From the NCBI GenBank assembly GCA_944321125.1, contig CALUKD010000003.1, positions 1 to 64,000 of the forward strand: 64,000 nucleotides of DNA, in the 5' to 3' direction. Shown here in pieces: positions 43,301 through 50,387 of the stretch. The DNA comes from Candidatus Butyricimonas faecavium. GTDB lineage: Bacteria; Bacteroidota; Bacteroidia; Bacteroidales; Marinifilaceae. Within the stretch, counting starts at the first letter, position 1. Each line of letters begins with the position of its first letter. Both the position numbers and the translations under genes were made by a program. Below the pieces are notes generated by a model, which had not been told where the DNA came from, ran no database searches, and saw nothing but the letters and a program-made list of their open reading frames with translations.

Positions 43301-43768
43301 TGACGGGATCGATAACGTGAGTAGGTAGAAAAAATAGGGAAACAAGGCGAACGGGGATTCACTTGCGAACAAGTGAATGAAACTAGCGATGAGTAAAGCG
43401 ACAATATTCAACGATACAAACACTTTTATAATCCCCCATGTTTTCCCGACGATGTAATCTGCATTACTCATCGGTCGTACGTAGATCACCTCTGCGGTAT
43501 CTAACTTCTTGTCTCGCTTTAAAAAACTTCCTGCCAAAAATATGGCAATGACAGATTGTGCGATATTGAAAAGATAGATATTGACAAACGGGATGGAAGA
43601 TGGCATGGCAACCATGACCCATTCGAACCACCCTAGGTTTGACTGTGTACCCATGTGAAAAAACACGATAACTAAAAGGGATAAAATAGCGAATATACGA
43701 AACAGCCAGCTTCTTCGCAGAAGTTTTGTCTCGTATCTCGATATTGTGCTGATGTTGTGAATATTCAT
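40382..43768 (-). CDS. ABC-2 permease fused to a dead M1-like ectodomain and a golvesin-type C-terminal domain
   Basis: The 1128-residue product has about seven membrane helices in residues 20-277, laid out like an ABC-2 permease. An extracytoplasmic region follows that resembles M1 aminopeptidases fused to ABC permeases in Bacteroidota, including an N-terminal beta-saddle ('NSHIKVQNRNHREIDKIVFY') and 'KYPYQKFIMAETPISYAGYV'. No His-Glu-x-x-His zinc motif is present anywhere, so peptidase activity is unlikely. A Gly/Arg-rich loop (GGGMFPGGPRGRRGR) follows. The last 140 residues resemble a golvesin/Xly carbohydrate-binding-like domain, with 'QIPGFYEVFVYTSDFP' and a final 'IIFADAVKWVY'. The ATPase partner is the gene 19 bases upstream. 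Confidence 0.8.
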   Translation of the reverse strand: MNIHNISTISRYETKLLRRSWLFRIFAILSLLVIVFFHMGTQSNLGWFEWVMVAMPSSIPFVNIYLFNIAQSVIAIFLAGSFLKRDKKLDTAEVIYVRPMSNADYIVGKTWGIIKVFVSLNIVALLIASFIHLFASESPFALFPYFFYLLTLSIPSLIFVLGLSFVIMSFIRNQAVTFVIMLGFIGVTLSYLGDAEHGTFDFFALTIPNMFSDVLGHTNLFPYLVQRLTYLFLGIGLLTFTIAMVNRLPLHPKKNILLNALGCIILIIGIGCGFIYFTRFNHIDNQRKLYTERYKKYNYIDKVHLIDQEIVFSQNDKKITVNSHIKVQNRNHREIDKIVFYLNPSLQIEKLTRQGEDIPYKRDAQVIIAEHKLRPYESLELDIRYNGSIDEHICYLDVTDEEYYDTQTGSSILRFGKRYAFVQDKFTLLTPECLWYPSTFPPINPEAPYNIRKNFSNYTLKVIHSDNRTILSQGTLSQSGDTTIFRNKEQLHGISLAIGDYEKKSILVDSVQIELYNFKGHDFYSEVFPNISDTLAGFLQDVKSEYELRKGRKYPYQKFIMAETPISYAGYVRNWKGNSEQTQPEMVFLPEFATTLPSSNFKFTKKRIAEWGRHDPRRGSMEEIDVEMNVIRDFARRVLLSEETFQEDGNTFVNMFSGEWSATSKLNKYDLSSMYFNYAGSIYSQNFPIIDIVLNTMLKQEENTPEDHFFRMFNGMGDDQRAAAYLNGKSFEQAVLDNTLSTEVFYEMMKLKGIYLRNYINSRLSSNEFKEFMAEFTKKYQFQEVNFTRLNSEFIRKFHFNLMDFIPNWYTINSTPRFIVKGVDADQVEVGDYTKYIVKFQVYNPTNVEGVISVNIEEGGGMFPGGPRGRRGRAAQMEAKPAKNYIIEPQKFKEIRILCDERPSNLMINTNISQNLPSTIMQNFAKVTTTTTDTVTGIFDSNATLFTFNPKEIIVDNEDPGFRIIESNQKNKLQSFFKKESEDKYKNLNFWMPPSKWTATIGVNYYGDYINSAVYKKSGSGSNKTEWTTQIQIPGFYEVFVYTSDFPMMGWRRRRGEEKKMQYYTVKHDDGEEEISVETGRGQQGWTTLGSFYFSQGEAKITLSDKGSASNQIIFADAVKWVYTNNNK

Positions 43769-43787
43769 CGCTAGCTTCTTCTATAAT

Positions 43788-44717
43788 TTACTTGAACAAT
43801 TCGTTTTCTTTGATAGCTTCAACCTGCATGTTCATCTTGTCTTTCAACAAATAGTCCATGTAGTAAACGTAGGCATGTTCGAGGTTCGGTTCGATGGCCT
43901 TGGACGAATAGCCGTCAATAGTGTCGGCCACAACTTGAATTTCCAAGCCGCCGTCCGTCGGGATGGTTGAAATGATCGGGTATTTATCTTTGATTTCCTC
44001 GTACTCTATGTCTGTTACGAAAATTTCCCATACTTTTCCGCGAGCTAAATTGATCATCTCGTCCGGGGAGCCTTCGAATTTCAGTTCTCCGCGATTCAGC
44101 AGGGCCAGTTTCTTACAGGTACTTGAGATATCTCCCACGATATGGGTGGAAAGAATGATAATCGAGTCCTTGTCGCTGATGTCTGCCAAAATATTACGGA
44201 AACGGATCCTTTCTTCCGGATCCAATCCGGTGGTCGGCTCATCCACGATAATTACTTTCGGGTTCCCGATAATGGCTTGGGCAATCCCGAGTCTTCGTTT
44301 CATACCCCCGGATAACCGGTTGGCCCAACGGTCGCGGACTTCAAATAAACCAACTTTGCGTAGCATTTCGTCTACCACTTCGGCACGGTGTTGTTTTCCT
44401 TTGATCCCGGCGAGTCCGGCACCATAGTCGAGGAATTCCCACGTTTTCAGTTTCTCGAAGAAACGGAAATCCTGTGGCAGGTATCCCAGCAAGGAGCGAA
44501 TAGCTTTCCGGTCCTTGGCAATATCGTAATCATCGAAATAGATAGTTCCCGACGTGCAACTCTGCAATAGAGTCATGATCCTCATGAGGGAGGTTTTTCC
44601 TGCTCCATTCGGTCCTAACAGACCGAACATCCCCGGTTCGATTTCCAAATTCAAGTCTTTTAAGGCTTTTTTACCTCCCGGGTAGACTTTATTCAGATTT
44701 ACAATTTTTATACGCAT
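43788..44717 (-). CDS. ABC transporter ATPase, first gene of the RND/ABC operon
   Basis: The 309-residue product is a single nucleotide-binding domain with Walker A Gly35-Pro-Asn-Gly-Ala-Gly-Lys-Thr42, signature Leu135-Ser-Gly-Gly-Met139, Walker B Val155-Ile-Ile-Val-Asp-Glu160 and a switch His in Ser-Thr-His. A C-terminal extension of about 80 residues follows. It is most similar in style to the ATPase half of the fused protein at 29963 ('GMFGLLGPNGAGKT' is shared), which suggests duplication within the operon. Its likely membrane partner is the fused permease directly downstream. Confidence 0.95.
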   Translation of the reverse strand: MRIKIVNLNKVYPGGKKALKDLNLEIEPGMFGLLGPNGAGKTSLMRIMTLLQSCTSGTIYFDDYDIAKDRKAIRSLLGYLPQDFRFFEKLKTWEFLDYGAGLAGIKGKQHRAEVVDEMLRKVGLFEVRDRWANRLSGGMKRRLGIAQAIIGNPKVIIVDEPTTGLDPEERIRFRNILADISDKDSIIILSTHIVGDISSTCKKLALLNRGELKFEGSPDEMINLARGKVWEIFVTDIEYEEIKDKYPIISTIPTDGGLEIQVVADTIDGYSSKAIEPNLEHAYVYYMDYLLKDKMNMQVEAIKENELFK

Positions 44718-44882
44718 AACGCTGGTATTTTAAGTTGGTATAAATCTATATATAATAAGCCGGAACATATGTTAATAAAATGTGAAATATCCCAGTTTAA
44801 GTAAGACACTTTTTGCTTAAAAAAGTTTATTATTTTAACAAAATATTAACACGATCGGGCTTTATGGACTTTTTACGACTTG
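44718..44882. other. AT-rich region upstream of the RND/ABC operon
   Basis: This 165-base stretch must contain the promoter of the seven-gene operon and the 3' end of recO. On the minus strand TAGATTTA near 44745 is one base off the -7 consensus, but no -33 box or operator palindrome is evident. No regulator gene adjoins the operon. Confidence 0.4.
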
Positions 44883-45599
44883 TCAGGAAAATATCTCCCG
44901 GATGACCCGGATACTTTTCGTGTTAAAATCCAAGTTCAGGTGGAACCCAAGAAAGAGCAGGGCTATGTCGAGTAAAATTTTGCGTCCCTGTTGATTGAGC
45001 GGAATGTTTTTCAATTCTTGTAACTGGCACGTGCAAAGGGCATGGATAACCTTGGCGGAATGCGGGCCGGTGTGGTAATTTCCCGGTGTTCCCGTGGGGT
45101 AAAAACATCCGTCATTGATATTGAACACATGGTCGGGATGATACGTGCTGTTGTCTATGCTAAATCCAAGTAATTTGCTTAACCGGAATAGGAAGAGTAA
45201 GTTGAAATTGGCGATGTCATCCCGTGTGACGTTTAAGTATTCCACGGAAGTTTTAATGTATTCGTATAAATCGGGGTTCGGGTCGGAATCCCGTAGCACG
45301 AGATTTAATATCTCTCCCCATAGCAGGGCGATATTCATCTTGTACACGTCGAAATAGATGGCCGACGTGTTCACGAGTGGAGAAAGTGATTTTAACTTGT
45401 GGAGCCCCTCCCTTTCATTAGGGATAAACTCGATTTCCACGATTTGCATACACTGGGCGGAAGCGTTTGCCTTCCGCTTGAACAGGGCCAGCGGGGTAAT
45501 CATTTGCATGTAACCTCTTTCCTCCGAATAAACATGTAGAATTTGCTGTTGCTCGGAATGAGGGATGCTTTTTAATATGATGGCCTTGACCGTGTGCAT
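44883..45599 (-). CDS. recO: DNA repair protein RecO
   Basis: The 238-residue product has the N-terminal OB-fold of RecO ('VKAIILKSIPHSEQQQILHV', 'YMQMITPLALFKRK') and the helical C-terminal half with 'FLFRLSKLLGFSIDN'. RecO loads RecA on SSB-coated DNA. The C-terminal zinc-binding cysteines of some RecO proteins are reduced here, with only a Cys-Thr-Cys visible. It lies 6 bases after rdgB, so the two form one unit. Confidence 0.92.
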   Translation of the reverse strand: MHTVKAIILKSIPHSEQQQILHVYSEERGYMQMITPLALFKRKANASAQCMQIVEIEFIPNEREGLHKLKSLSPLVNTSAIYFDVYKMNIALLWGEILNLVLRDSDPNPDLYEYIKTSVEYLNVTRDDIANFNLLFLFRLSKLLGFSIDNSTYHPDHVFNINDGCFYPTGTPGNYHTGPHSAKVIHALCTCQLQELKNIPLNQQGRKILLDIALLFLGFHLNLDFNTKSIRVIREIFS

Positions 45600-45605
45600 G
45601 TTTTT

Positions 45606-46181
45606 TTACAAGTTGTTTAAAAATCGGCATAATTCCCGGACGGCTTGTCCCCGGTGACTGATCCTGTTTTTCTCGTGCAGGGGCATTTCGGCAAAACTCT
45701 CTTGAAAACCTTCGGGACGAAAAATCGGATCGTAACCGAAACCCTCCTGACCGTGTTTGCTTGTCAGTATCTCCCCGTTGACAATACCTTCAAACAAGTG
45801 CTCTTTTCCTCCAAGAATTAAAGCGATAACTGTTCTGAAACGGGCTTGTCGTTCCGATATATTTTTCATTTCTTGTAAAACCTTTTTCATGTTCGCTTCC
45901 GAGTCGTGGGCGTTACCCGCGTATCGTGCGGAATAAACACCGGGAGCGTTGTTCAAGGCTTTTATTTCCAACCCTGTGTCATCTGCAAAACAATCCCAAC
46001 CATATTTCTCGTGGATATACCGGGCTTTTTGAAGGGCATTCCCTTCGAGTGTGTCCTGTTCTTCCGGGATGTCTTCATGGCATTGAATCTCTTTCAGGGA
46101 AACAATCTCATGCTGAGAGCCTAGCATTTCTTTTATTTCTTTCAGTTTGTGGACATTATTGGTAGCAAAAACTAATTTCAT
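45606..46181 (-). CDS. rdgB: XTP/dITP diphosphatase (RdgB/HAM1)
   Basis: The 191-residue product begins '[20 protein letters not shown]' and contains '[20 protein letters not shown]', 'SARYAG' and '[13 protein letters not shown]', the full set of HAM1 family motifs. It removes deaminated purine triphosphates (XTP, dITP) from the nucleotide pool. It is co-transcribed with recO and divergent from rsgA. Confidence 0.97.
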   Translation of the reverse strand: MKLVFATNNVHKLKEIKEMLGSQHEIVSLKEIQCHEDIPEEQDTLEGNALQKARYIHEKYGWDCFADDTGLEIKALNNAPGVYSARYAGNAHDSEANMKKVLQEMKNISERQARFRTVIALILGGKEHLFEGIVNGEILTSKHGQEGFGYDPIFRPEGFQESFAEMPLHEKNRISHRGQAVRELCRFLNNL

Positions 46182-46287
46182 GGCCAGTAATAATTTATAG
46201 GTTACAAAGGTAATGAAATCAGGAGTAGAAACTAACGTTTAACCCTAGAAATGCCGTGGAAAGTAGGAAATTCATGATCTACAGATG

Positions 46288-46406
46288 ATTACTACCGGAT
46301 CACTTCCATATAAAACGCTATTAAAACGCTATACTTAGAATAGCGTTTTATAAGCTTTTTAAAAGTATAATAAAAGTGTGATTTATGCTAGTGATCCGGA
46401 AGTAAT
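46288..46406. repeat. 119-bp palindromic element (MITE-like) between rdgB and rsgA
   Basis: The ends ATTACTACCGGATCACT (46288-46304) and AGTGATCCGGAAGTAAT (46390-46406) are inverted repeats of 17 bases with one mismatch. Inside, TATAAAACGCTATT (46309-46322) is perfectly complemented at 46339-46352, and AAAACGCTAT is repeated directly at 46323. No open frame, terminator context or target duplication is clear. It sits between two divergent promoters, where a terminator would not be expected. Confidence 0.65.
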
Positions 46407-46518
46407 ACTAAATTGATTATACAATAAGGCTTGACATGGGACTGTCAAAGGTAGGACAATTTACATTCCTTGGTATTATAATTTTTCTCGGTTCGTGCGG
46501 GAAGAAAATTATATCGTG

Positions 46519-46526
46519 TATATTTG
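46519..46526 (+). promoter_or_regulatory. -7 element of rsgA
   Basis: TATATTTG matches TAnnTTTG 35 bases before the rsgA ATG at 46562. No consensus -33 is seen at 19-21 bases. Confidence 0.55.
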
Positions 46527-46561
46527 CATTCGGGTAAAACAGAAACCATTAAATCGAAAAT

Positions 46562-47482
46562 ATGAAAGGGATTGTTGTGAAATCTACCGGAAGTTGGTAC
46601 TCCGTACGGATGGGTTCGGGGAAGGTGATGGAATGTCGTATTAAGGGAAAATTCCGGATGAAAGGGATTAAAACCACGAATCCTGTTGCGGTGGGGGATG
46701 TTGTCGAGGTGGAGGTGAATCCCGATGGTGCGGTGATCAACCGGATCGAAGATCGGAAAAATTATATTATCCGGAAATCGACAAACCTGTCGAAGGAAGC
46801 GCATATTATCGCTGCAAATGTTGATCAGGCGGTGTTGGTCGTGACAGTAAATCATCCCGTGACGTCCACTGTTTTTATCGATCGTTTTTTAGCTTCCGTG
46901 GAAGCATACCGGATTCCGGTTTTACTCGTGTTTAATAAAATAGATGCATATAGCGAGGACGATCTGATGTTGTTGGGAGCTTTAACCCAGATTTATATGC
47001 AGGTGGGATACACGTGTTTGCACGTGTCTTCGTTGACGGGAGAAGGTATGGAGGATGTTGTAGCAGCCTTGAAAGATAAAGTGACCGTATTTTCCGGTTT
47101 ATCAGGCGTGGGGAAATCTTCACTGATTAATCGTGTCGAACCGGGTTTGAGCTTGAAAATAGCGGAGATATCTGATTCCCATGACACGGGAAAGCATACT
47201 ACCACGTTTGCAGAAATGTTCCCTTTGAGTTTTGGCGGCTCTATCATCGACACCCCGGGGATTCGGGCTTTCGGGTTGATTCACATGGAGAAAACCGAGA
47301 TTTCACATTATTTCCCCGAAATATTTAAGCGGGCGGAAGATTGTCGTTTTTATAACTGTACGCATATTCATGAGCCGGGATGTGCGGTGATTCAAGCGGT
47401 TGAAGACGGGGAGATAAGCGAGAGCCGTTATTTCAGTTACGTGAGTATGTTTGAGGAGGGGGATGAGAAATACCGGAAATGA
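46562..47482 (+). CDS. rsgA: Ribosome small-subunit-dependent GTPase RsgA
   Basis: The 306-residue product has the circularly permuted GTPase order: Asn125-Lys-Ile-Asp128 (G4) first, then the P-loop Gly179-Leu-Ser-Gly-Val-Gly-Lys-Ser-Ser187, then Asp230-Thr-Pro-Gly233. A C-terminal zinc finger has Cys261, Cys266, a His at 268 or 270, and Cys274. An N-terminal OB-fold precedes it. RsgA checks late 30S subunit maturation. Confidence 0.97.
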   Translation: MKGIVVKSTGSWYSVRMGSGKVMECRIKGKFRMKGIKTTNPVAVGDVVEVEVNPDGAVINRIEDRKNYIIRKSTNLSKEAHIIAANVDQAVLVVTVNHPVTSTVFIDRFLASVEAYRIPVLLVFNKIDAYSEDDLMLLGALTQIYMQVGYTCLHVSSLTGEGMEDVVAALKDKVTVFSGLSGVGKSSLINRVEPGLSLKIAEISDSHDTGKHTTTFAEMFPLSFGGSIIDTPGIRAFGLIHMEKTEISHYFPEIFKRAEDCRFYNCTHIHEPGCAVIQAVEDGEISESRYFSYVSMFEEGDEKYRK

Positions 47483-47613
47483 GGGCCCTTGAGTGAATGG
47501 GATTTTGGGGTATGGGTAAGAAGAAGATATTCAAGATGAAGTGAAAAAGAAAGAGAGGATTTTATTTCCAAGAAAAAAACAGACATGGATGTACTGTGTA
47601 TTATATTTTTTTG

Positions 47614-47621
47614 TACATTTG
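47614..47621 (+). promoter_or_regulatory. -7 element of the yceD-rpmF unit
   Basis: TACATTTG matches TAnnTTTG and lies 21 bases before the GTG start at 47643. The position supports that non-ATG start. Confidence 0.6.
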
Positions 47622-47642
47622 CGCCGTTTTACGTGAAGAATT

Positions 47643-48158
47643 GTGGACAGATTGAAAGAATATAAGATAGCTCACAGAGGGTTAAGCGAGGGTATTCATA
47701 CTTTCGAGTTTGTTATGGATGACAATTTTTTTAATTGTTTTGATGCAACAAAGGGAACGAAAGGGAAAGTAAATGCGAGAGTGGATATCGTGAAGTCATC
47801 CTTACTGATGGAGGTACGGATGACGATCGAAGGGACGGTTAAAGCCATCTGCGATCGCTGTTTGGAAGAAATGGAGTTACCGATTAGCGGAGAGTTGAAC
47901 CTGTACGCGAAATACGGGGAGAGGGAGGAAGGAAATGATGATGATTTTATTATCTTGGCTCAAGATGATGATTATCTGGATTTGAGTGAACCGCTATATG
48001 AAGTGTATATGTTGAATTATCCGCTTCGCGTGGTTCACCCGGAGGGAGAGTGTAACGAGGAGATGGAGCATGTACTGGAAAAATTGACAATGGAAGAAGA
48101 GAGTGATAAGATTGATCCCCGTTGGGATGAATTAAAGAAATTAATTAATAATAACTAA
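47643..48158 (+). CDS. YceD/DUF177 family protein (23S rRNA accumulation)
   Basis: The 171-residue acidic product has the DUF177 core with 'MTIEGTVKAICDRCLEEMEL' (a Cys-x2-Cys pair) and a C-terminal 'IDPRWDELKKLI', both typical of the family. It is encoded directly upstream of rpmF, the universal neighbour of this family, which is needed for 23S rRNA accumulation in plants and bacteria. The start is a GTG at 47643; no ATG is available near it. Confidence 0.92.
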   Translation: MDRLKEYKIAHRGLSEGIHTFEFVMDDNFFNCFDATKGTKGKVNARVDIVKSSLLMEVRMTIEGTVKAICDRCLEEMELPISGELNLYAKYGEREEGNDDDFIILAQDDDYLDLSEPLYEVYMLNYPLRVVHPEGECNEEMEHVLEKLTMEEESDKIDPRWDELKKLINNN

Positions 48159-48174
48159 ATAAAACTAGAGAGAA

Positions 48175-48360
48175 ATGGCACATCCTAAACACCGAATCTC
48201 TAAACAGAGAAGGAATAAAAGAAGAACTCACGATAAGGCAACAGTTCCTGCAATAGCAAAGTGTTCTAATTGTGGTGCTGCAGTACAGTATCATACTGTA
48301 TGTCCGGAATGCGGATATTACAGGGGTAAATTGGCTATTGAGAAAGCAGTTGTTGCATAA
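48175..48360 (+). CDS. rpmF: 50S ribosomal protein L32
   Basis: The 61-residue basic protein begins Met-Ala-His-Pro-Lys-His-Arg and has the zinc-binding set Cys30, Cys33, Cys43, Cys46, so it is the zinc-containing form. It lies 16 bases after the YceD-family gene and 111 bases before fabH. Confidence 0.98.
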   Translation: MAHPKHRISKQRRNKRRTHDKATVPAIAKCSNCGAAVQYHTVCPECGYYRGKLAIEKAVVA

Positions 48361-48471
48361 TATACATGCAATGATAAAGATTGCCTTAGATAATACAGCC
48401 CCCTGTAGTAGGGGGCTATGGTAGTATATGGGGATCTGATTTTATTTTCGAATTTTGAAAAAAGTTATTTT

Positions 48472-49476
48472 ATGGAAAGGCCAAGAGCGGTAATCACAGG
48501 GGTAGGAGCGTATTATCCCGATTATATTCTAACTAACGAGGAATTGAGCCGGATGGTGGATACTACTGACGAATGGATCATGACTCGGATTGGTATTAAA
48601 GAAAGACGTATTTTGCGGGATGCCGATAAAGGCAGTGCTTACCTCGGGGCCAGAGCAGTAGAGGACTTGTTTCGCAAGACTGGTTTGAAACCGGAAGAGG
48701 TTGATTTATTGATTTGTTGTACGGTAACTGCCGATATGCATTTTCCTGCTAACGGAAATGTGATTTCCGATATGGTGGGTATAAAGAATGCTTTTAGTTT
48801 TGATCTTAATGCTGGGTGTTCTGGTTTTTTGTATGGTTTAACCACGGCAACACAGTACGTGGAGAGTGGTCGGTATAAAAAAGTGATTGTTGTCGGTGCG
48901 GAGAAGATGTCCGCTATCACGGATTATACGGATCGGGCAACTTGTCCTATTTTTGGAGATGCGGCGGCAGCAGTGTTGTTGGAGCCGACCACGGAAGATT
49001 TGGGTGTTATCGATCACGTGTTGCATTCGGACGGAATGGGACGTGTTCATTTGCACATGAAAGCCGGGGGATCTTTGAAACCACCTACAATTGATACGAT
49101 ATTGGCAAGAGAACATTATATTTATCAAGAAGGGCAGCCCGTGTTTAAGCATGCTGTTTCTAATATGGCCGATGTGTCGGTAGAGGTGATGAAACGTAAT
49201 AATCTGACGTCGGAGGACGTGGCTTGGTTAGTTCCTCATCAAGCAAATTTGAGGATCATCAAGGCTACCGGTGAACGGATGGGATTGCCGAAAGAGAAAG
49301 TGATGGTAAATATTCACAAATATGGAAACACGACTTCAGCGACAATTCCATTGTGTTTATACGAGTGGGAAGATCAGTTGAAGAAAGGAGATAATTTAAT
49401 TCTTGCCGCTTTCGGGGCCGGATTTACATGGGGAGCTATTTATTTGAAGTGGGGGTATACGAAAGCTAAAAGTTAA
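48472..49476 (+). CDS. fabH: 3-oxoacyl-ACP synthase III (KAS III)
   Basis: With the start at 48472 the product has 334 residues and the catalytic triad Cys116 ([13 protein letters not shown]), His256 (VPHQANLRI) and Asn286 ([12 protein letters not shown]). It condenses acetyl-CoA with malonyl-ACP to start fatty acid synthesis. The upstream in-frame start at 48418 is unlikely because it would add 18 poorly conserved residues before Met-Glu-Arg-Pro. In many relatives plsX lies between rpmF and fabH, but it is absent here. Confidence 0.96.
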   Translation: MERPRAVITGVGAYYPDYILTNEELSRMVDTTDEWIMTRIGIKERRILRDADKGSAYLGARAVEDLFRKTGLKPEEVDLLICCTVTADMHFPANGNVISDMVGIKNAFSFDLNAGCSGFLYGLTTATQYVESGRYKKVIVVGAEKMSAITDYTDRATCPIFGDAAAAVLLEPTTEDLGVIDHVLHSDGMGRVHLHMKAGGSLKPPTIDTILAREHYIYQEGQPVFKHAVSNMADVSVEVMKRNNLTSEDVAWLVPHQANLRIIKATGERMGLPKEKVMVNIHKYGNTTSATIPLCLYEWEDQLKKGDNLILAAFGAGFTWGAIYLKWGYTKAKS

Positions 49477-49513
49477 AAATTAAAAACTAAAAGTTGAAAA
49501 CTTTATAAGTTTT

Positions 49514-49556
49514 ACGAGATCCATAGAGTCTAGACTTGAGACTTTATGGATCTCGT
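49514..49556 (+). terminator. fabH terminator
   Basis: An 18-bp stem with one wobble pair (49514-49531 and 49539-49556) and a 7-base loop is followed by CATTTTTTG. The gap before it carries the AAAACTAAAAGTTGAAAA words. Confidence 0.85.
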
Positions 49557-49636
49557 CATTTTTTGAATGTTCGGGTGTTTAGGATTTTTGGGTTTTATGG
49601 AACAACAAATTATTTCCAATTTTAAATTACTTGTTG

Positions 49637-49644
49637 TATATTTG
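49637..49644 (+). promoter_or_regulatory. -7 element of the bactofilin operon
   Basis: TATATTTG matches TAnnTTTG and lies 21 bases before the ATG at 49666. Confidence 0.55.
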
Positions 49645-49665
49645 GTCGATTATTATGGATGCTAA

Positions 49666-50016
49666 ATGAAAAAAGGTGCGAGTCAGGACAGTACCGAGAT
49701 GAAACAGACGATTGTCTTGAAGGATTCCGAGGTCGAGGGAAATATTATCCTGCCTGGGGATTTGTGTTTATTTGGCAAAATTTCTGGAAACGTTACTGCA
49801 AAAGGGAGGGTGGAAGTGAAGTCGGGAGCCGTGGTAACAGGGAATATTTCTTGTATGGAGTTGGAGATAGGAGGATTGGTAGAGGGAAACGTGGAGACCT
49901 GTTTTTTGATTATTGAAGAAAATGCCGTTTTGAAAGGGGATGTACGGGTGCGAAAACTGCTAGTGAGAGCCGTGGAGTATGATATAAAACGGTTACGTTT
50001 GGAAAGAATAAAGTAA
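49666..50016 (+). CDS. Bactofilin family protein (first of two)
   Basis: The 116-residue product has the repeated short beta-strand pattern of bactofilins, with Gly-x-Val/Ile steps such as 'VEGNIILPGDLCLFGKISGN' and 'SGAVVTGNISCMELEIGGLV'. These fold into a beta-helix that polymerises into membrane-associated filaments. It is 10 bases upstream of a second bactofilin gene. Two different bactofilins in tandem may co-assemble and position cell-wall or envelope enzymes. Confidence 0.85.
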   Translation: MKKGASQDSTEMKQTIVLKDSEVEGNIILPGDLCLFGKISGNVTAKGRVEVKSGAVVTGNISCMELEIGGLVEGNVETCFLIIEENAVLKGDVRVRKLLVRAVEYDIKRLRLERIK

Positions 50017-50026
50017 ACGATAAATC

Positions 50027-50380
50027 ATGGGAAAAGATGTACAACAGCAAATAGCATTAAATTTACTCAGTGAAGGAACTCAGATCACTGGAGATCTTCA
50101 TGCTTCAAATGACATTCGTATTGACGGAGAACTTAAAGGAAAGATTTTCACGAAAGGACGTTTGGTTATCGGGCAGATGGCTAAGGTGGAAGGAGAGGTT
50201 AATTCTCCGAATGTTGATATTTTAGGAACCATGGAAGGGAATATCGTGTCGACAGGAACTGTTTCCTTGAGGGCAAAAGCGGTGTTCACGGGAACGATCA
50301 AAGCTGCTTATATTGCGGTGGAGTCGGGAGCGATTTTTAATGGCGAGTGCCATATCCAACGAGAAGTCCAACAAAAATAA
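50027..50380 (+). CDS. Bactofilin family protein (second of two)
   Basis: The 117-residue product contains 'LSEGTQITGDLHASNDIRID' at the N-terminus, the most typical bactofilin motif, followed by beta-helix repeats with 'GMxx/GTMEGNIVSTGTVSL' spacing. It has a short polar tail. It is closely followed (7 bases) by the M1 peptidase lipoprotein gene, so the bactofilins and peptidase are one operon. Confidence 0.93.
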   Translation: MGKDVQQQIALNLLSEGTQITGDLHASNDIRIDGELKGKIFTKGRLVIGQMAKVEGEVNSPNVDILGTMEGNIVSTGTVSLRAKAVFTGTIKAAYIAVESGAIFNGECHIQREVQQK

Positions 50381-50387
50381 TTAAAAC

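Noticed and set aside
40382-43768. Active M1 aminopeptidase
   Set aside because: No His-Glu-x-x-His motif or downstream zinc Glu is present anywhere in the 1128 residues.
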